Assembly: GCF_963677575.1 (NCBI RefSeq)
Contig: NZ_OY782038.1
Coordinates: 3,103,501-3,167,500, forward strand
Source of the DNA: an uncultured Draconibacterium sp.
GTDB lineage: Bacteria > Bacteroidota > Bacteroidia > Bacteroidales > Prolixibacteraceae
DNA: 64,000 nucleotides
Direction: 5' to 3'
The translations under genes and the position numbers were made by a program. Of the stretch, positions 7,262-17,078 are shown in pieces. Under the pieces are notes generated by a model. The model searched no databases. It was given only the letters and a program-made list of their open reading frames with translations, and was not told where the DNA came from. Position 1 is the first letter of the stretch; the number at the start of each line of letters is the position of its first letter.

Positions 7262-9721
7262 CTATAATACTTCATTCTGTGTACGGTCAATAACTTCCTG
7301 TTGCAGGTCGGCATTCATGTCGTTAAAATAATCGCTGTATCCGGCCATACGCACCAGCAGATCTTTGTAATCTTCAGGACAAGCTTGTGCCGCCAAAAGC
7401 GTAGCCGTATCAACAATATTAAACTGAATATGGTGACCTCCCAAAGAGAAATAACTGCGGATAAGGTGACCCAGTTTTTCCACGTCTTTGTCGCGTTTCA
7501 GCAAACTTGGCACAAAACGCAGGTTCAACAGGGTTCCTCCCGATCTTGCCTGATCGAGTTTTCCCAGCGAGCGGATCACGTTTGTTGGTCCGTGTGTATC
7601 GCAACCGTGCGATGGCGATGTACCATCGGAAATCGATTTCCCGGAAAAACGTCCGTTTGGTGTGGCTCCCAGCACCAGGCCAAAATAAACGTGGCAGGTG
7701 GTTGAAAGCATATTCAAATGGAATACTTCTCCTTTGGTATTTGGTTTTCCTTCAATGGCAGCCAGCAAATCGTTGTACACCTGCACGGCAATAGTATCGG
7801 CATATTCGTCGTCGTTACCAAAGAACGGCGTACGGTTAAGAATACGCTGACGCAACACTTCTTCGCCTTCGAAGTTTTTAGCTACTGCATCCAGAATGGT
7901 GTCCATCGAGAAAGTCTTGTCTTCGAAAACATGCTTTTTCAGCACCGAAAGACTGTCGGTCACGGTTCCCAAACCTGTACACTGAATGTAGTTGGTGTTA
8001 TAGCGCGGGCCACCGTTGTAGTAGTCTTTTCCTTTCGAGATACAATCTTCAATTACCACTGAAAGGAATGGTGCCGGCGCGTATTTTGCAAACATCTGGT
8101 CAATGTAGTTGCTTACACGTATTTTTTGGTCTACCACAAAGTTCAGCTGTTTCAGGAATGCTTCGTACAGTTCATCGTAGCTTTTAAAATCGCGCGGATC
8201 GCCGGTTTCAATACCAGCCACTTTTCCGGTTACCGGATCGATACCGTTATTCAGCGTGATCTCCACAATTTTCGGAACGTTCAAATAACCAGTCAACAGG
8301 TAAGCTTCTTTACCAAAAGCGCCCACTTCAATACATCCACTGCAACCTCCTTCGCGTGCATCCTGCAATGTTTTTCCCTGGTTCACCATTTCCTGTATGT
8401 ACATATCAGGATTGAAAACCGATGGGTAACCGTGTCCCTGGCGGATTAGTTTCCCGGCAGCCTGTAAAAACTCGTCGGGAGTAACTTTTGCAATATGCAC
8501 CGAGTTACCCGGCTGCAGTACGTGCAACTCTTCGATAACTTCCAGCATCATGTACGAAACTTCGCTAACTCCGCTGGTTCCGTCGGGTTTAACACCACCA
8601 ATGTTGATATTGGTGAAATCGTTAAACGTTCCACTTTCGCGCGCTGTAATGCCAACTTTTGGTGGCGCGGGGTGGTTATTTACTTTTATCCAGAAACAGC
8701 TGATCAGCTCCTTGGCCTCATCGCGGGTCAGTGTTCCTTCTGCCAGTTCTTTTTCGTAGAACGGAGTAAGGTGCTGATCGAAATGGCCCGGATTCATCGC
8801 ATCCCAACCATTTAATTCGGTAACGGTTCCGAGGTGCACAAACCAGTACATTTGTATGGCTTCCCACACGTTTCGCGGTGCGTTGGCAGGTACCCAGCGA
8901 CACACTTCTGCAATTCGCTTCAGCTCGGCAACACGTTTCGGATCGCTTTCGGTTTTTGCCATTTCCTCAGCCAGATCAGCATGGCGCTCAGCAAAAACAA
9001 TGGCAGCGTCGCACGATACGTCCATTGCTTTTAATTCTTCCAGCTTTTCGGTGGCTTCAGGGTCGTTCATAAAATCAAGACGATCAATATGGTCTTTGAT
9101 CTCCTTTTTATAATCGAGCATTCCCTTTTTATAGATCGTTCCGTCGAGCGCAGTATGACCGGGAGCACGCTGCTCCATAAACTCGGTAAATACACCGGCT
9201 TCGTAAGCACGTTTCCACTCCTGCGGAACGTGACTAAAAATACGCTCGCGCATGGTACGGCCCTCCCAATAAGGAATAACTTCCTGTTCGTAGGTATTAA
9301 TATCTTCCTGCGAAATGGTGTACTGTTGCTGATCGCGCGTGTTCAACACGTGAAAATCCTCAACGCTGTGGCAGGTTAATTCCGGAAAGGTGGGAACCGA
9401 TTTTGGAACCGGACCACGTTCGGCAACAATCAACTCATCGTCGCCAATGTATATGGTTTTTTGCTTACAAATCTCAAGAAAGTTAAGGGCACGCATCATC
9501 GGCTCGGAGTACTTCCCGTAGTTTTCTTTGTAAAACTTCGTGGTGATCATGGCGCGCTCAATCGACAGCGACTCCTGTGTTTCAACACTTAGTTTACGCA
9601 AACGCTGAATACGCTCGTTCATGCCTGGACCAATAGCATCAGGGTGCGGCGTATAAAAATTACCTTCAGCGCCAGCCGGACGCTCGGGTGTCTTTATTGT
9701 TAGTTCATCTGCAAAAGACAT
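7262..9721 (-). CDS. Glycyl radical enzyme, PFL2/HypD-like dehydratase group
   Basis: 819 residues. The active-site motif GGCSGCIEVG gives Cys463 followed by Ile-Glu465, and the C-terminal glycyl loop RMAGYSDYF places the radical on Gly794. A C-x-E arrangement is typical of the dehydratase/decarboxylase branch and not of true pyruvate formate-lyase. Text around the cysteine (FGKEAYLLTGYLNVPKI) is, as I recall, most like trans-4-hydroxy-L-proline dehydratase, but no proline-pathway gene (such as proC) lies nearby and the substrate is therefore open. The enzyme would work in the anaerobic cytoplasm and is activated by the downstream gene product. Residues deciding the substrate need a structural alignment. 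Confidence 0.88.
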   Translation of the reverse strand: MSFADELTIKTPERPAGAEGNFYTPHPDAIGPGMNERIQRLRKLSVETQESLSIERAMITTKFYKENYGKYSEPMMRALNFLEICKQKTIYIGDDELIVAERGPVPKSVPTFPELTCHSVEDFHVLNTRDQQQYTISQEDINTYEQEVIPYWEGRTMRERIFSHVPQEWKRAYEAGVFTEFMEQRAPGHTALDGTIYKKGMLDYKKEIKDHIDRLDFMNDPEATEKLEELKAMDVSCDAAIVFAERHADLAEEMAKTESDPKRVAELKRIAEVCRWVPANAPRNVWEAIQMYWFVHLGTVTELNGWDAMNPGHFDQHLTPFYEKELAEGTLTRDEAKELISCFWIKVNNHPAPPKVGITARESGTFNDFTNINIGGVKPDGTSGVSEVSYMMLEVIEELHVLQPGNSVHIAKVTPDEFLQAAGKLIRQGHGYPSVFNPDMYIQEMVNQGKTLQDAREGGCSGCIEVGAFGKEAYLLTGYLNVPKIVEITLNNGIDPVTGKVAGIETGDPRDFKSYDELYEAFLKQLNFVVDQKIRVSNYIDQMFAKYAPAPFLSVVIEDCISKGKDYYNGGPRYNTNYIQCTGLGTVTDSLSVLKKHVFEDKTFSMDTILDAVAKNFEGEEVLRQRILNRTPFFGNDDEYADTIAVQVYNDLLAAIEGKPNTKGEVFHLNMLSTTCHVYFGLVLGATPNGRFSGKSISDGTSPSHGCDTHGPTNVIRSLGKLDQARSGGTLLNLRFVPSLLKRDKDVEKLGHLIRSYFSLGGHHIQFNIVDTATLLAAQACPEDYKDLLVRMAGYSDYFNDMNADLQQEVIDRTQNEVL

Positions 9722-10091
9722 GGTTTCAAAAAAATTAAATTAAACAATAAGTAAAGAAACAGGGTTAACCTAAGCGATAGATTCTAAGCATATAAGATCC
9801 AGCACTCAAACAAGCACCGGTAGCTTACCAGTAGATTTGATATTTTCAATTTCGATGTCAACTTGACAAATTTAATTTAATGCCGTAAATTTAGTTAATT
9901 ATTAAATCGGTTCAAACGCAAAACTAGCAAGATTAAGAAAATAAAAACATAACAACAATCACATAATAGCATACTAATCAGTAATTTATTTACATAATAA
10001 CATGGCTCCCTATTTTTCGAAATCACATGCTTATTAAGCATTTCCCTTGAAAAACTAAAAACAAAACATAGTAATTTTAAATTCTCATATT
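9722..10091. other. Divergent promoter region, AT-rich, no gene
   Basis: 370 bp between the divergent glycyl radical operon and the DUF4136 lipoprotein unit. Very AT-rich, without an ORF that has a plausible start and composition. It must hold both promoters; I could not pick a clear regulator site by eye. Confidence 0.5.
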
Positions 10092-10790
10092 ATGACCAAC
10101 AAAAACAGATTTAAGTTTCTGGCTTTACTGCTCTTCATTTCGGGCTTGCTAATTTCATGTCACCCGGAATACGATGCAACCATTGAAGAACTGGACATTG
10201 CTGTTACCCAGCACGATGAAGACCAGGATTTTTCGCAGCTACAAACCTTCTACCTTGCCGACTCTATCATTTATATTAACGATGAAGAATCAAATTCGCT
10301 CATCAGTGTAGACCATGCACAAGAAGATCATATTTTGTCATTAGTCAGGCAAAATTTCCTTAACATGGGCTGGACTGAGGTTAGCGGCCCCACCGAAGGC
10401 CATATTGATGCGGATGTATCGATCATGCTTTCAGTACTAGAAACCGACATAAACTTTTATTATTACTACTGGTGGGATTGGTGGTACTGGTATCCGTGGG
10501 ATTGGTGGTACCCCTGGTATACCGATTCATATTGGTATCCGGGTTATCCGGTATGGCCGGGTTATCCTTCTTATCCTATTCAGGGATACACTGTTGGAAC
10601 ATTGTTTATTGACATGTTGAATATGGATGATGTAGAAATGCCTGACGAAGGCGATAGTTCTTTTAAGGTACCGATGCCCTGGAAAGGATCTGTTATTGGC
10701 ATTTTAGCCGGCTCGGATTCGCACATTCAGGATCGGTTAACAACCGAGATTGACCAGGTATTTGAACAAAGCCCATACTTACAAAAATAA
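10092..10790 (+). CDS. DUF4136-like lipoprotein with Trp/Tyr-rich insert
   Basis: 232 residues with a clean lipoprotein signal (ISGLLISC, Cys23). The fold around residues 30-125 follows DUF4136: a short conserved TFYLAD strand, a helix with many acidic residues, and a paired strand starting DADVSIML. Between about 117 and 160 it carries an exceptional aromatic run rich in W, Y and P (for example WWDWWYWYPWDWW). DUF4136 proteins are envelope lipoproteins of unknown role. The beta-barrel gene 11 bp downstream is cotranscribed. Confidence 0.78.
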   Translation: MTNKNRFKFLALLLFISGLLISCHPEYDATIEELDIAVTQHDEDQDFSQLQTFYLADSIIYINDEESNSLISVDHAQEDHILSLVRQNFLNMGWTEVSGPTEGHIDADVSIMLSVLETDINFYYYYWWDWWYWYPWDWWYPWYTDSYWYPGYPVWPGYPSYPIQGYTVGTLFIDMLNMDDVEMPDEGDSSFKVPMPWKGSVIGILAGSDSHIQDRLTTEIDQVFEQSPYLQK

Positions 10791-10801
10791 ATCCTGCAGC
10801 T

Positions 10802-11389
10802 ATGAAGAAATATATCATTATATCACTACTGGTTATAACAACCATTGCCGCAAAAGCACAAGAAGGAACATCAATTTTTGTTAACTATTTACCATCAATA
10901 CCGCTGGGGAACACTGCTGATTTTAGTGACAATATTAGTCCGCGAGGTGTTGATTTTGAGGTACAACGTTTTCTGAACGAAGAGCTTTCTATTGGTTTTA
11001 ACATCGGATGGAACATGTTCAGAGAAAAAATTCCGGAAGAAACCTTCTTCCAAGAAGGCCTTACAATAACTGCAGTTCAATTTCGGTATAGCAATATTGT
11101 TCCGCTAAATATAAATGTGAAAAAGTATTTTATGAGCGAAGGCGATTATATACCGTATGTGGGATTTGGCCTGGGAACTTCATACAACGAATCGAGAAAC
11201 GATGTTGGTGTTTTCTCTTTAATCGACGATAAATGGCTTTTCAATATCTCTCCGGAAATAGGAATGCTTTACGATATGAACTACAAAAGCTTTCTTTCGG
11301 TGAAACTTAAATACAACTACGGATTTAAATCGGGAGATTTCCCCGCACAGTCATTCTTAAGTTTAGGTGTTGGAATTGGTCTTAAATAA
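10802..11389 (+). CDS. Small outer-membrane beta-barrel protein
   Basis: 195 residues: a signal peptide ending KAQEGTS, then repeated amphipathic strands and a C-terminal aromatic-rich strand (SFLSLGVGIGLK). It fits the OmpA-like or PorT-like beta-barrel group. It follows the DUF4136 lipoprotein by 11 bp in one operon and may be its outer-membrane partner. No specific substrate can be inferred. Confidence 0.72.
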   Translation: MKKYIIISLLVITTIAAKAQEGTSIFVNYLPSIPLGNTADFSDNISPRGVDFEVQRFLNEELSIGFNIGWNMFREKIPEETFFQEGLTITAVQFRYSNIVPLNINVKKYFMSEGDYIPYVGFGLGTSYNESRNDVGVFSLIDDKWLFNISPEIGMLYDMNYKSFLSVKLKYNYGFKSGDFPAQSFLSLGVGIGLK

Positions 11390-11393
11390 TATT

Positions 11394-11421
11394 AAAAGGT
11401 TCGGTACTGCCGGACCTTTTT
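11394..11421. terminator. Terminator between convergent genes
   Basis: Hairpin AAAAGGTTCGG / CCGGACCTTTTT with a short loop and a T run, placed between the convergent barrel gene and the DUF4956 gene; it could act on both strands. Confidence 0.75.
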
Positions 11422-11424
11422 CTT

Positions 11425-12111
11425 TTAATACTGATTACTGTTTGTGCTTTTCCACCCCGTTTCCGGGTCACTCGTTGCCGGATCAATCTCTTTAACCTTT
11501 TCCGGACGATTTTCCCGGAAGTAGATCCAAACCGTAACTTCATTTTTGGTCATATTAATTTTATCGACTTCTACACGAAGCACATTAATACCGGTGTTTT
11601 GCCTAATCTCCTCCAATAAGGTTTGATTATCGTTTAATACTGAATAATTGGAGGGAGTATAAACCAGTGATCTTTTTAGAACATAATCGCGGGGTTTGTA
11701 ATACTCCATAACCAACGCCGAAACAATAATAATAAGATTGGCAATAAACAGCCCCATTAAAGTTTGCATATTAAACTCAACAAGCGCATTTATAATGGAC
11801 ACGCCGATCACCAAAAACAGATAGGTCATTTCTTTCAAATCGATAGAAGGCGAGCGGTAGCGGATAATTCCAAAAACAGCAAATAAGCCCAGGGCAAATC
11901 CCATATCTAAACTAACCCGATCGAGAATTGATGCAATCAGAAAGATCATCATTCCCATCAGGAAAAAAGTAAACAAGTATTTAACCCTGCTGTTTTTGGG
12001 ATAATAGATAAAACGAATTAAACAAAAGATTGAGACAACATTTACCAAAAGCCTGATTAAAAAATCGGACCAGGATTCTCCGCTAATATTTAGTAATTGT
12101 AGGTTTGTCAT
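11425..12111 (-). CDS. DUF4956 membrane protein
   Basis: 228 residues with about four membrane segments (roughly 22-40, 46-66, 74-92, 98-140) followed by a soluble C-terminal domain of about 90 residues. The segment FAVFGIIRYRSPSIDLKEM is typical of DUF4956. In many Bacteroidota and Firmicutes this family is encoded beside CotH-like proteins and VTC-type polyphosphate polymerases; here the CotH-like gene lies 12 bp upstream, but no VTC gene is in the window. Function is unknown beyond this association. Confidence 0.82.
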   Translation of the reverse strand: MTNLQLLNISGESWSDFLIRLLVNVVSIFCLIRFIYYPKNSRVKYLFTFFLMGMMIFLIASILDRVSLDMGFALGLFAVFGIIRYRSPSIDLKEMTYLFLVIGVSIINALVEFNMQTLMGLFIANLIIIVSALVMEYYKPRDYVLKRSLVYTPSNYSVLNDNQTLLEEIRQNTGINVLRVEVDKINMTKNEVTVWIYFRENRPEKVKEIDPATSDPETGWKSTNSNQY

Positions 12112-12123
12112 TTTTTTGAAACT

Positions 12124-13197
12124 TTAAAAATCAATATCCCGGCACTCACTTTTCAGCATTTTAATGAAGTCTTGAGGTTGTTCTGTCATCCTAAAAAACC
12201 CGTTAACAAACGAAAGTACCTCTTTTTGATCTCTTTTTCCAAGGTACTCAAATGTTTCGATGGTTGTAATAATCTCGTCTTTTTTCTCATTAAACAAAGC
12301 GATAGCCTTCAGGTAATAGTCCTCATTCTCCTGGCAATAACCAAGATACTCGCGTTCCGTAATGTCTTCTACACTGCTCCATTCCTGGGGCATTCCATAA
12401 TTTGTATTTACAAAACCTGCATGGTCGTAGTCGTAAGGCAACGGAACAATGTATTGTGTAACCACATCCAGCAGTTTTATGTATTTCATGTTATGCCCGC
12501 CTTTAAATCGCCAATCGGTGTTTCCAACAAAATATTCGAAAAGAGCAACCAAAACACTTTCGTAGGGCAACACATCTTTTCCAAAAACCATTTCCGATTT
12601 AACTTCAACTGCATGCTGCCGTTTGGTTATTAATTCAACGGGCTCAATTAGGAATCCTTTTTGCTGATAGTGACGTTTTTTCTTCCCGGTGTCGATATAA
12701 TTAATATCTAATAGCCTTACCCGAAAACACATATCAGTTAATAACGCATAGATTTTGTATGCGAGGTATTCCCGCATTACATATGATTCATAAGTCTTAG
12801 ATGAGCTGCAGTGGGTTACCATTTTTATTTTTCTTGTCCCCTCCAGTTCCGTACTTTCAATAGGATCGGTTTTGAAATTTAAATATATTGGAGGAAAAAA
12901 GCAATGCCCTCGACGAAAATTACCCCGGGCTTTTAACCGGATATTCTTAACGATCGAATCACTGCCAGCTGGATAAATTGCGAGTTCGGCAGGTAGGTAT
13001 TCACCTTTAACTTTGTGTCTTATAAATGAAGATATATCGTATTTCAAGGTAATTTTCAGAGGTTCGTCTACATCAAAAAAGCCAATGTTTTCAAGTGTTT
13101 GTCCAATTGGTTCGAATAATGAACTATCCTTTTCTTGTTGAGCATAAGCAAAATTCAGAAATACAATCAGACTTAAAACAGTAAGCAGATTTTTCAT
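12124..13197 (-). CDS. Secreted CotH-kinase-like protein
   Basis: 357 residues with a signal peptide (cleavage near NFAYAQQ). The motif RLKARGNFRRGHC resembles the R-x-R-G-N start of CotH-type kinases, and the later FVGNTDWRF...NMKYI and PYDYDHAGF segments resemble their catalytic N-x-D and D-x-D regions. CotH proteins are atypical kinases first known from spore coats. In this non-sporing group the substrate is unknown. It is the first gene of a two-gene unit with DUF4956, a pairing that recurs across bacteria. I am fairly sure of the family, less of activity. Confidence 0.72.
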   Translation of the reverse strand: MKNLLTVLSLIVFLNFAYAQQEKDSSLFEPIGQTLENIGFFDVDEPLKITLKYDISSFIRHKVKGEYLPAELAIYPAGSDSIVKNIRLKARGNFRRGHCFFPPIYLNFKTDPIESTELEGTRKIKMVTHCSSSKTYESYVMREYLAYKIYALLTDMCFRVRLLDINYIDTGKKKRHYQQKGFLIEPVELITKRQHAVEVKSEMVFGKDVLPYESVLVALFEYFVGNTDWRFKGGHNMKYIKLLDVVTQYIVPLPYDYDHAGFVNTNYGMPQEWSSVEDITEREYLGYCQENEDYYLKAIALFNEKKDEIITTIETFEYLGKRDQKEVLSFVNGFFRMTEQPQDFIKMLKSECRDIDF

Positions 13198-13497
13198 TCG
13201 TTTTTAATTGTTTATTTTTTAAGGTAACTCATGTAACTCGCTTTTCATCATTCTCCTCCCGGTTATCCGGGACAAGTTGTGTGGCAAAAATTTGAGATGC
13301 TCGTTTCATAACGTTTTAATTGAAATCTCGGTTTTAGTTTACATTGTTGTTTTAAAATTAATGCATTTTTATCAGAATAGCATTCTCAGCAAATATTATT
13401 AGCTGGTTATCTTTTTTTTACACCTTATTTTCCTTACTTCTAATCTCCCAATATAATTTTTGTATTATTGTAGAATTACAAAACATAATTGAAAACA
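13198..13497. other. Divergent promoter region, no gene
   Basis: 300 bp, AT-rich, between the divergent CotH-like gene and the lipoprotein at 13498. A TAATTTTTGTA stretch about 40 bp before the plus-strand ATG is a plausible -7 element. Nothing else recognised. Confidence 0.45.
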
Positions 13498-14172
13498 ATG
13501 AAAAAGTTTAGCTACCTCATTCTCGTTTTGAGTTTTTTACTCACAAGCTGTTCTTCAACCAAACTTATCAATTCCTGGACGGATAAAGAAAACACTCCGC
13601 AGCAATATAAAAACATTGGTATAACTGCTCTTTTCCCCAACTCATCAGACCGTTATGTAACCGAGCATGCTATTGTTGACGAACTGAAAACAAAGGGCCT
13701 GAACGGCATGTCTACTGTTGATGTATTTCCGTTGGCTGCCCGTATAAACGAAGCAAGCGACATTTTAAAAAATTCGGATGCTGTTCGCGAATCGGTAGTA
13801 TCGAAAGTGAAAGAAAATAACATTGATGCCTTGATGATAATTACCCTTTTTAATAAAACCAAAGAAGAGCGGTGGGTGAACAATCGTAGTTTTTCAATGG
13901 GCGGAACCGGATATTACGGCTCGCCGCTGGGAATACACGGTGCCTATTACGATTATTATGCCTATTCGTTAGGAAGCGTTTCCAACAACGGTTACTACAA
14001 AGATCATGTCTCTTATTTTATTGAGTGCAATTTATACGATGTGGAATCGGAGCAACTAATTTACCGGGCGCAAACCAAGTCTACCAACATAAAATCAGTT
14101 GAAGAAGAAGCAAAGGCCATTGCCTACATTGTTGCCAAACAACTGATGAATAAAAAAGTGGTACAGAAATAA
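13498..14172 (+). CDS. Envelope lipoprotein, DUF4136-like group
   Basis: 224 residues from the ATG at 13498; the longer reading starts at a TTG three codons upstream and is less likely. The lipobox is LLTSC, followed by SSTKLINSW. The body has the same order of strands as the lipoproteins at 18.0 and 18.7 kb: an opening T/S-x-W, a KNIGI strand, a nucleotide-free Rossmann-like middle (IDALMIITL), and a CNLYDVESEQLIY strand near the end. A Gly/Tyr-rich loop lies in the middle. These proteins form a paralogous set in this region. Role unknown, probably in the periplasm or outer membrane. Confidence 0.72.
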   Translation: MKKFSYLILVLSFLLTSCSSTKLINSWTDKENTPQQYKNIGITALFPNSSDRYVTEHAIVDELKTKGLNGMSTVDVFPLAARINEASDILKNSDAVRESVVSKVKENNIDALMIITLFNKTKEERWVNNRSFSMGGTGYYGSPLGIHGAYYDYYAYSLGSVSNNGYYKDHVSYFIECNLYDVESEQLIYRAQTKSTNIKSVEEEAKAIAYIVAKQLMNKKVVQK

Positions 14173-14194
14173 GAAATGTGTATTGCAAAAAGAT

Positions 14195-14229
14195 AAAAGA
14201 GCAGATATGTTATTCATGTCTGCTCTTTT
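14195..14229. terminator. Terminator between convergent genes
   Basis: Stem AAAAGAGCAGATATG / CATGTCTGCTCTTTT with a 5-nt loop and T run on the plus strand (A run on the other side), between the lipoprotein and the large Tyr/Pro-rich protein; probably bidirectional. Confidence 0.85.
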
Positions 14230-14234
14230 TTTAA

Positions 14235-16463
14235 TTATCTCCTCGTTCCTCCGCTTCTGGCAGGTGCTGGTCGGCTACGTGGTGTTGCTGCAGGCCGGTT
14301 ATTCTGGAAATTATTATATCGTGTGTTTCCCCTGTTTCTATTGTTAAAGTCGCGCTCTAAATTATTTGGTCTGGCTGATGGACGCTGTGCTGGTTGCGTC
14401 GGGCGTGTCGAAGGCCTTTGCGCTGGCTGCGTTGGCCGGGTTGATGGTCGCTGGCCGGGCTGTGTTGGCCGGGTTGACGGGCCTGTCGAAGTATTATTAC
14501 CCGGTCGGGCCGATTTATTTGGCAGATCAGGACGCGTACTTGGACGCTTATTCTGTTGTTGCCAGTTACCATTGTTGTCGCGTCTTAGAATATTACCATC
14601 ACGGTCGGTGTAAACATTGTTGGGGCGCGATGAAGGACGCGATGAAACATTATCTCTTCTGTTTGGTAAAGATGTATTGCGTACATCACGTGTACTCTTA
14701 ATTCCACGATCTCTACGTTTGTATACATTTTGGGAGTTATATCGTCCATTGGCGTAACCGGCTCTGTAACCCGCAAGGTATCCATTACGATAACCATGGT
14801 GATAACCATGACGATAGCCGTGGCGATAACCGTTACGGTAACCTGCAGGCCCCCAATAACCATAACCACCATAGTACCCCATGTGAAACCAGCCATAGCT
14901 AAATCCTGCAGAAAATCCCCAACCGGTGTATGGATTATAGTGAACTCCAAAACCAAAAGTCCACGGGCGCGGGTAATAATACCTTCCATACCATGGCCGG
15001 TAATGATAACCGGTTCCGTAAAAAATACAGCCATTGTACCAGTAAGAGTGACAATATCCGGGCGTATAACCAACATACACAACATCAGGAGTTGAGTCGT
15101 AAATATACACATACTTTACATTGTAAACCGGCGCACTTGGTGGTATTTCGTCCACCTCGGCCGGGCGGTTATCGCATACTGCCCAGGGGCCGGTAGCTTT
15201 TCTAGATTCAAACCAGATTCCATCGTCAACACAGTAGTATGTTCCGCCAATACGTAAAATTGTACTTGCAGTGTTAATGGCATATTCCACATCCGAATTC
15301 TTAATTTTTTCAAACTGTGGATTGCCATCATACTCAACCGTAACCGTTGCTGTTTTACGATCAACTACTGCGGTTTGCGGCATCTGCTGTTCGTATTTTG
15401 CTTCTTCTGCTTCAGGTGTTCCGGGCACACTGGCTCTCACGGTGCCAATTGATGCATCTTCGGGTATCTTTGCAAAATCTTCCGGCAAATCTCCCGGTTC
15501 GGTAAAAGTCCAATCGCCATCATCAAGTGTTTTGGAACTAAACCAGCGTCCGTTTAATAATACAAAATGGTGCTGAGAATTGATATCCATAATAATATCA
15601 TTCTCCGAATTTCTTACAAAAAGCAGCGAAGTACCTTTAATACTTTCGTATTCCAGTTTGCCATCAGAACTAATCAATTCGGCAGGAACAGAGCTTACAA
15701 TAACCGTCGGAACAGCATCGTTCCCATCCATTTCCGGCTTTTCTTCCTGTTTTTCCACCATTTGAGCGGCTACCTTTTCAACTTCTTCTGGTATTGATTG
15801 GACGAGCTTCCAGTCATTGCTGACTACCGTTGCTGACTTGTACCAGTATTCGCCTCCTTTAAGGTAATAATCCGATTTTTGTTTCAGGATTATAAAAGGC
15901 GTGTTCTGCACATATTCCAGGTTCGATTTTTCTACTTTTTTCAAAATCGGTTCACCATCCACAATTACCAAAACTGCAGGTTCTGAACGGTAATATATTT
16001 TGGGGGGATTGTTGTTCAGTTTATCATTCAAAAGCTCAATATTTTCAACGTCTTCAAGATCGGCAATTATCCTGTCAAGCGACATTTGTATGTCCATGTC
16101 CTCCAAATCCGAAATAATAAGTTCTTTTAGTTGTTCTAGTTGCGATGCATCCTCCAAATCAGGAAATTTAATCATTGGTATTTCCAGTTTTACCAGGTCG
16201 GCAGTGCGGTTGTCCATATCGGTTAAAAGGGTGGCATTAAACCACAATGCACCAAAAATAATATCGCCATCCTTAGGATTTATCGATAAAGCCATACGTC
16301 CATCCAGCACGTTTTTATCAAGCGACTCCAGTTGTGGTTGATACAAAGTGATAACATTGCCTTCGACATCAATTTCGCGGGGCCAAACCAAAGCTTCTGA
16401 ATTACTGTTTGCCCAAATTTGTAATCCAAATAACGAAAGACAGATTAACAATAAATACTTCAT
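14235..16463 (-). CDS. Large secreted modular protein with Tyr/Gly/His- and Arg/Pro-rich tail (paralogue A)
   Basis: 742 residues with a signal peptide (QIWANS). After an N-terminal region of about 160 residues come three related modules of about 80 residues (about 165-245, 260-340 and 385-460), each with PA-x-LI-x-DG, then Y-x-x-V-x-N-T/S, then G-x-W-F/Y-x-S and W. Next is an aromatic region (about 470-600) with repeats such as RHGYRHGYHHGYRNGY, and finally a basic tail of STRPTQP-type repeats. The 49392-51344 gene encodes a paralogue with the same plan. It may be an extracellular matrix or surface polymer-binding protein, but no function is known to me. It is followed on this strand by no gene and preceded by a barrel gene 21 bp away. 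Confidence 0.75.
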   Translation of the reverse strand: MKYLLLICLSLFGLQIWANSNSEALVWPREIDVEGNVITLYQPQLESLDKNVLDGRMALSINPKDGDIIFGALWFNATLLTDMDNRTADLVKLEIPMIKFPDLEDASQLEQLKELIISDLEDMDIQMSLDRIIADLEDVENIELLNDKLNNNPPKIYYRSEPAVLVIVDGEPILKKVEKSNLEYVQNTPFIILKQKSDYYLKGGEYWYKSATVVSNDWKLVQSIPEEVEKVAAQMVEKQEEKPEMDGNDAVPTVIVSSVPAELISSDGKLEYESIKGTSLLFVRNSENDIIMDINSQHHFVLLNGRWFSSKTLDDGDWTFTEPGDLPEDFAKIPEDASIGTVRASVPGTPEAEEAKYEQQMPQTAVVDRKTATVTVEYDGNPQFEKIKNSDVEYAINTASTILRIGGTYYCVDDGIWFESRKATGPWAVCDNRPAEVDEIPPSAPVYNVKYVYIYDSTPDVVYVGYTPGYCHSYWYNGCIFYGTGYHYRPWYGRYYYPRPWTFGFGVHYNPYTGWGFSAGFSYGWFHMGYYGGYGYWGPAGYRNGYRHGYRHGYHHGYRNGYLAGYRAGYANGRYNSQNVYKRRDRGIKSTRDVRNTSLPNRRDNVSSRPSSRPNNVYTDRDGNILRRDNNGNWQQQNKRPSTRPDLPNKSARPGNNTSTGPSTRPTQPGQRPSTRPTQPAQRPSTRPTQPAQRPSARPNNLERDFNNRNRGNTRYNNFQNNRPAATPRSRPAPARSGGTRR

Positions 16464-16484
16464 GACATTATTATTTTAGATCTT

Positions 16485-17078
16485 CTAGTTTTGCAACCTG
16501 ATAATTAGTCCAGCTCCAAGATCCCAGTGAACAAGAGGAACATTAAAGTTTACTCCCCCGGAACAGCCACTTCCGATTCCGCACCAAAATCCAGCGCCAT
16601 CAAACTCTAGCGGTAACATTAAATTGGTAAATAAGCGCAAACCAACCCTGTCAGAAAGAAACAATTTCGCTCCAGCTCCAATTCCACCGGAAAAAAGCCA
16701 TATGCGTTCATCGCCTCCTGTTTTTTGTACGTAACGTGTTGTGCCTAAACTTACTTTAGCAAACGGAACAACTTTTCCAATAGCAAATTCACGTAACATG
16801 CCAACCTGGTAATGTTCCACCGCCATATCAATTGTTTCCTCAAAAGTACTTCCTTTTGTCTCATTCCTTTCATAGCCCAGCTCTACGTACATCATGTCTT
16901 CAAACTGAACACTAAGCAAACCTCCATACAGCATATCGTCTTTCACATCGAAATACCTGCCGTAATTATTTACTTTTCCGGCAAAAGTATAACCAAAAAT
17001 CGGCGTCAGTTCAATATTTTGTGCAGTAACAATTATTCCTGCAAACAGAAATAGCAACGAGGTAAATATTTTTCTCAT
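16485..17078 (-). CDS. Outer-membrane beta-barrel protein
   Basis: 197 residues: signal peptide ending IVTAQNIELTP, then amphipathic strands including FGYTFAGKVNNYGRYFDV and a final GAGLIIRLQN strand. Length and pattern fit an 8-strand barrel. It is the first gene of a unit with paralogue A, 21 bp apart, so it may serve in its export or surface display; this is inference. Confidence 0.7.
   Translation of the reverse strand: MRKIFTSLLFLFAGIIVTAQNIELTPIFGYTFAGKVNNYGRYFDVKDDMLYGGLLSVQFEDMMYVELGYERNETKGSTFEETIDMAVEHYQVGMLREFAIGKVVPFAKVSLGTTRYVQKTGGDERIWLFSGGIGAGAKLFLSDRVGLRLFTNLMLPLEFDGAGFWCGIGSGCSGGVNFNVPLVHWDLGAGLIIRLQN

Noticed and set aside
7262..9721. Classical pyruvate formate-lyase
   Set aside because: PFL has an adjacent Cys-Cys pair; this protein has Cys-Ile-Glu as in dehydratase-type enzymes.
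14323..15364. Several plus- and minus-strand ORFs inside the 14235-16463 gene
   Set aside because: Same explanation: shadows of the repetitive basic and aromatic coding region.
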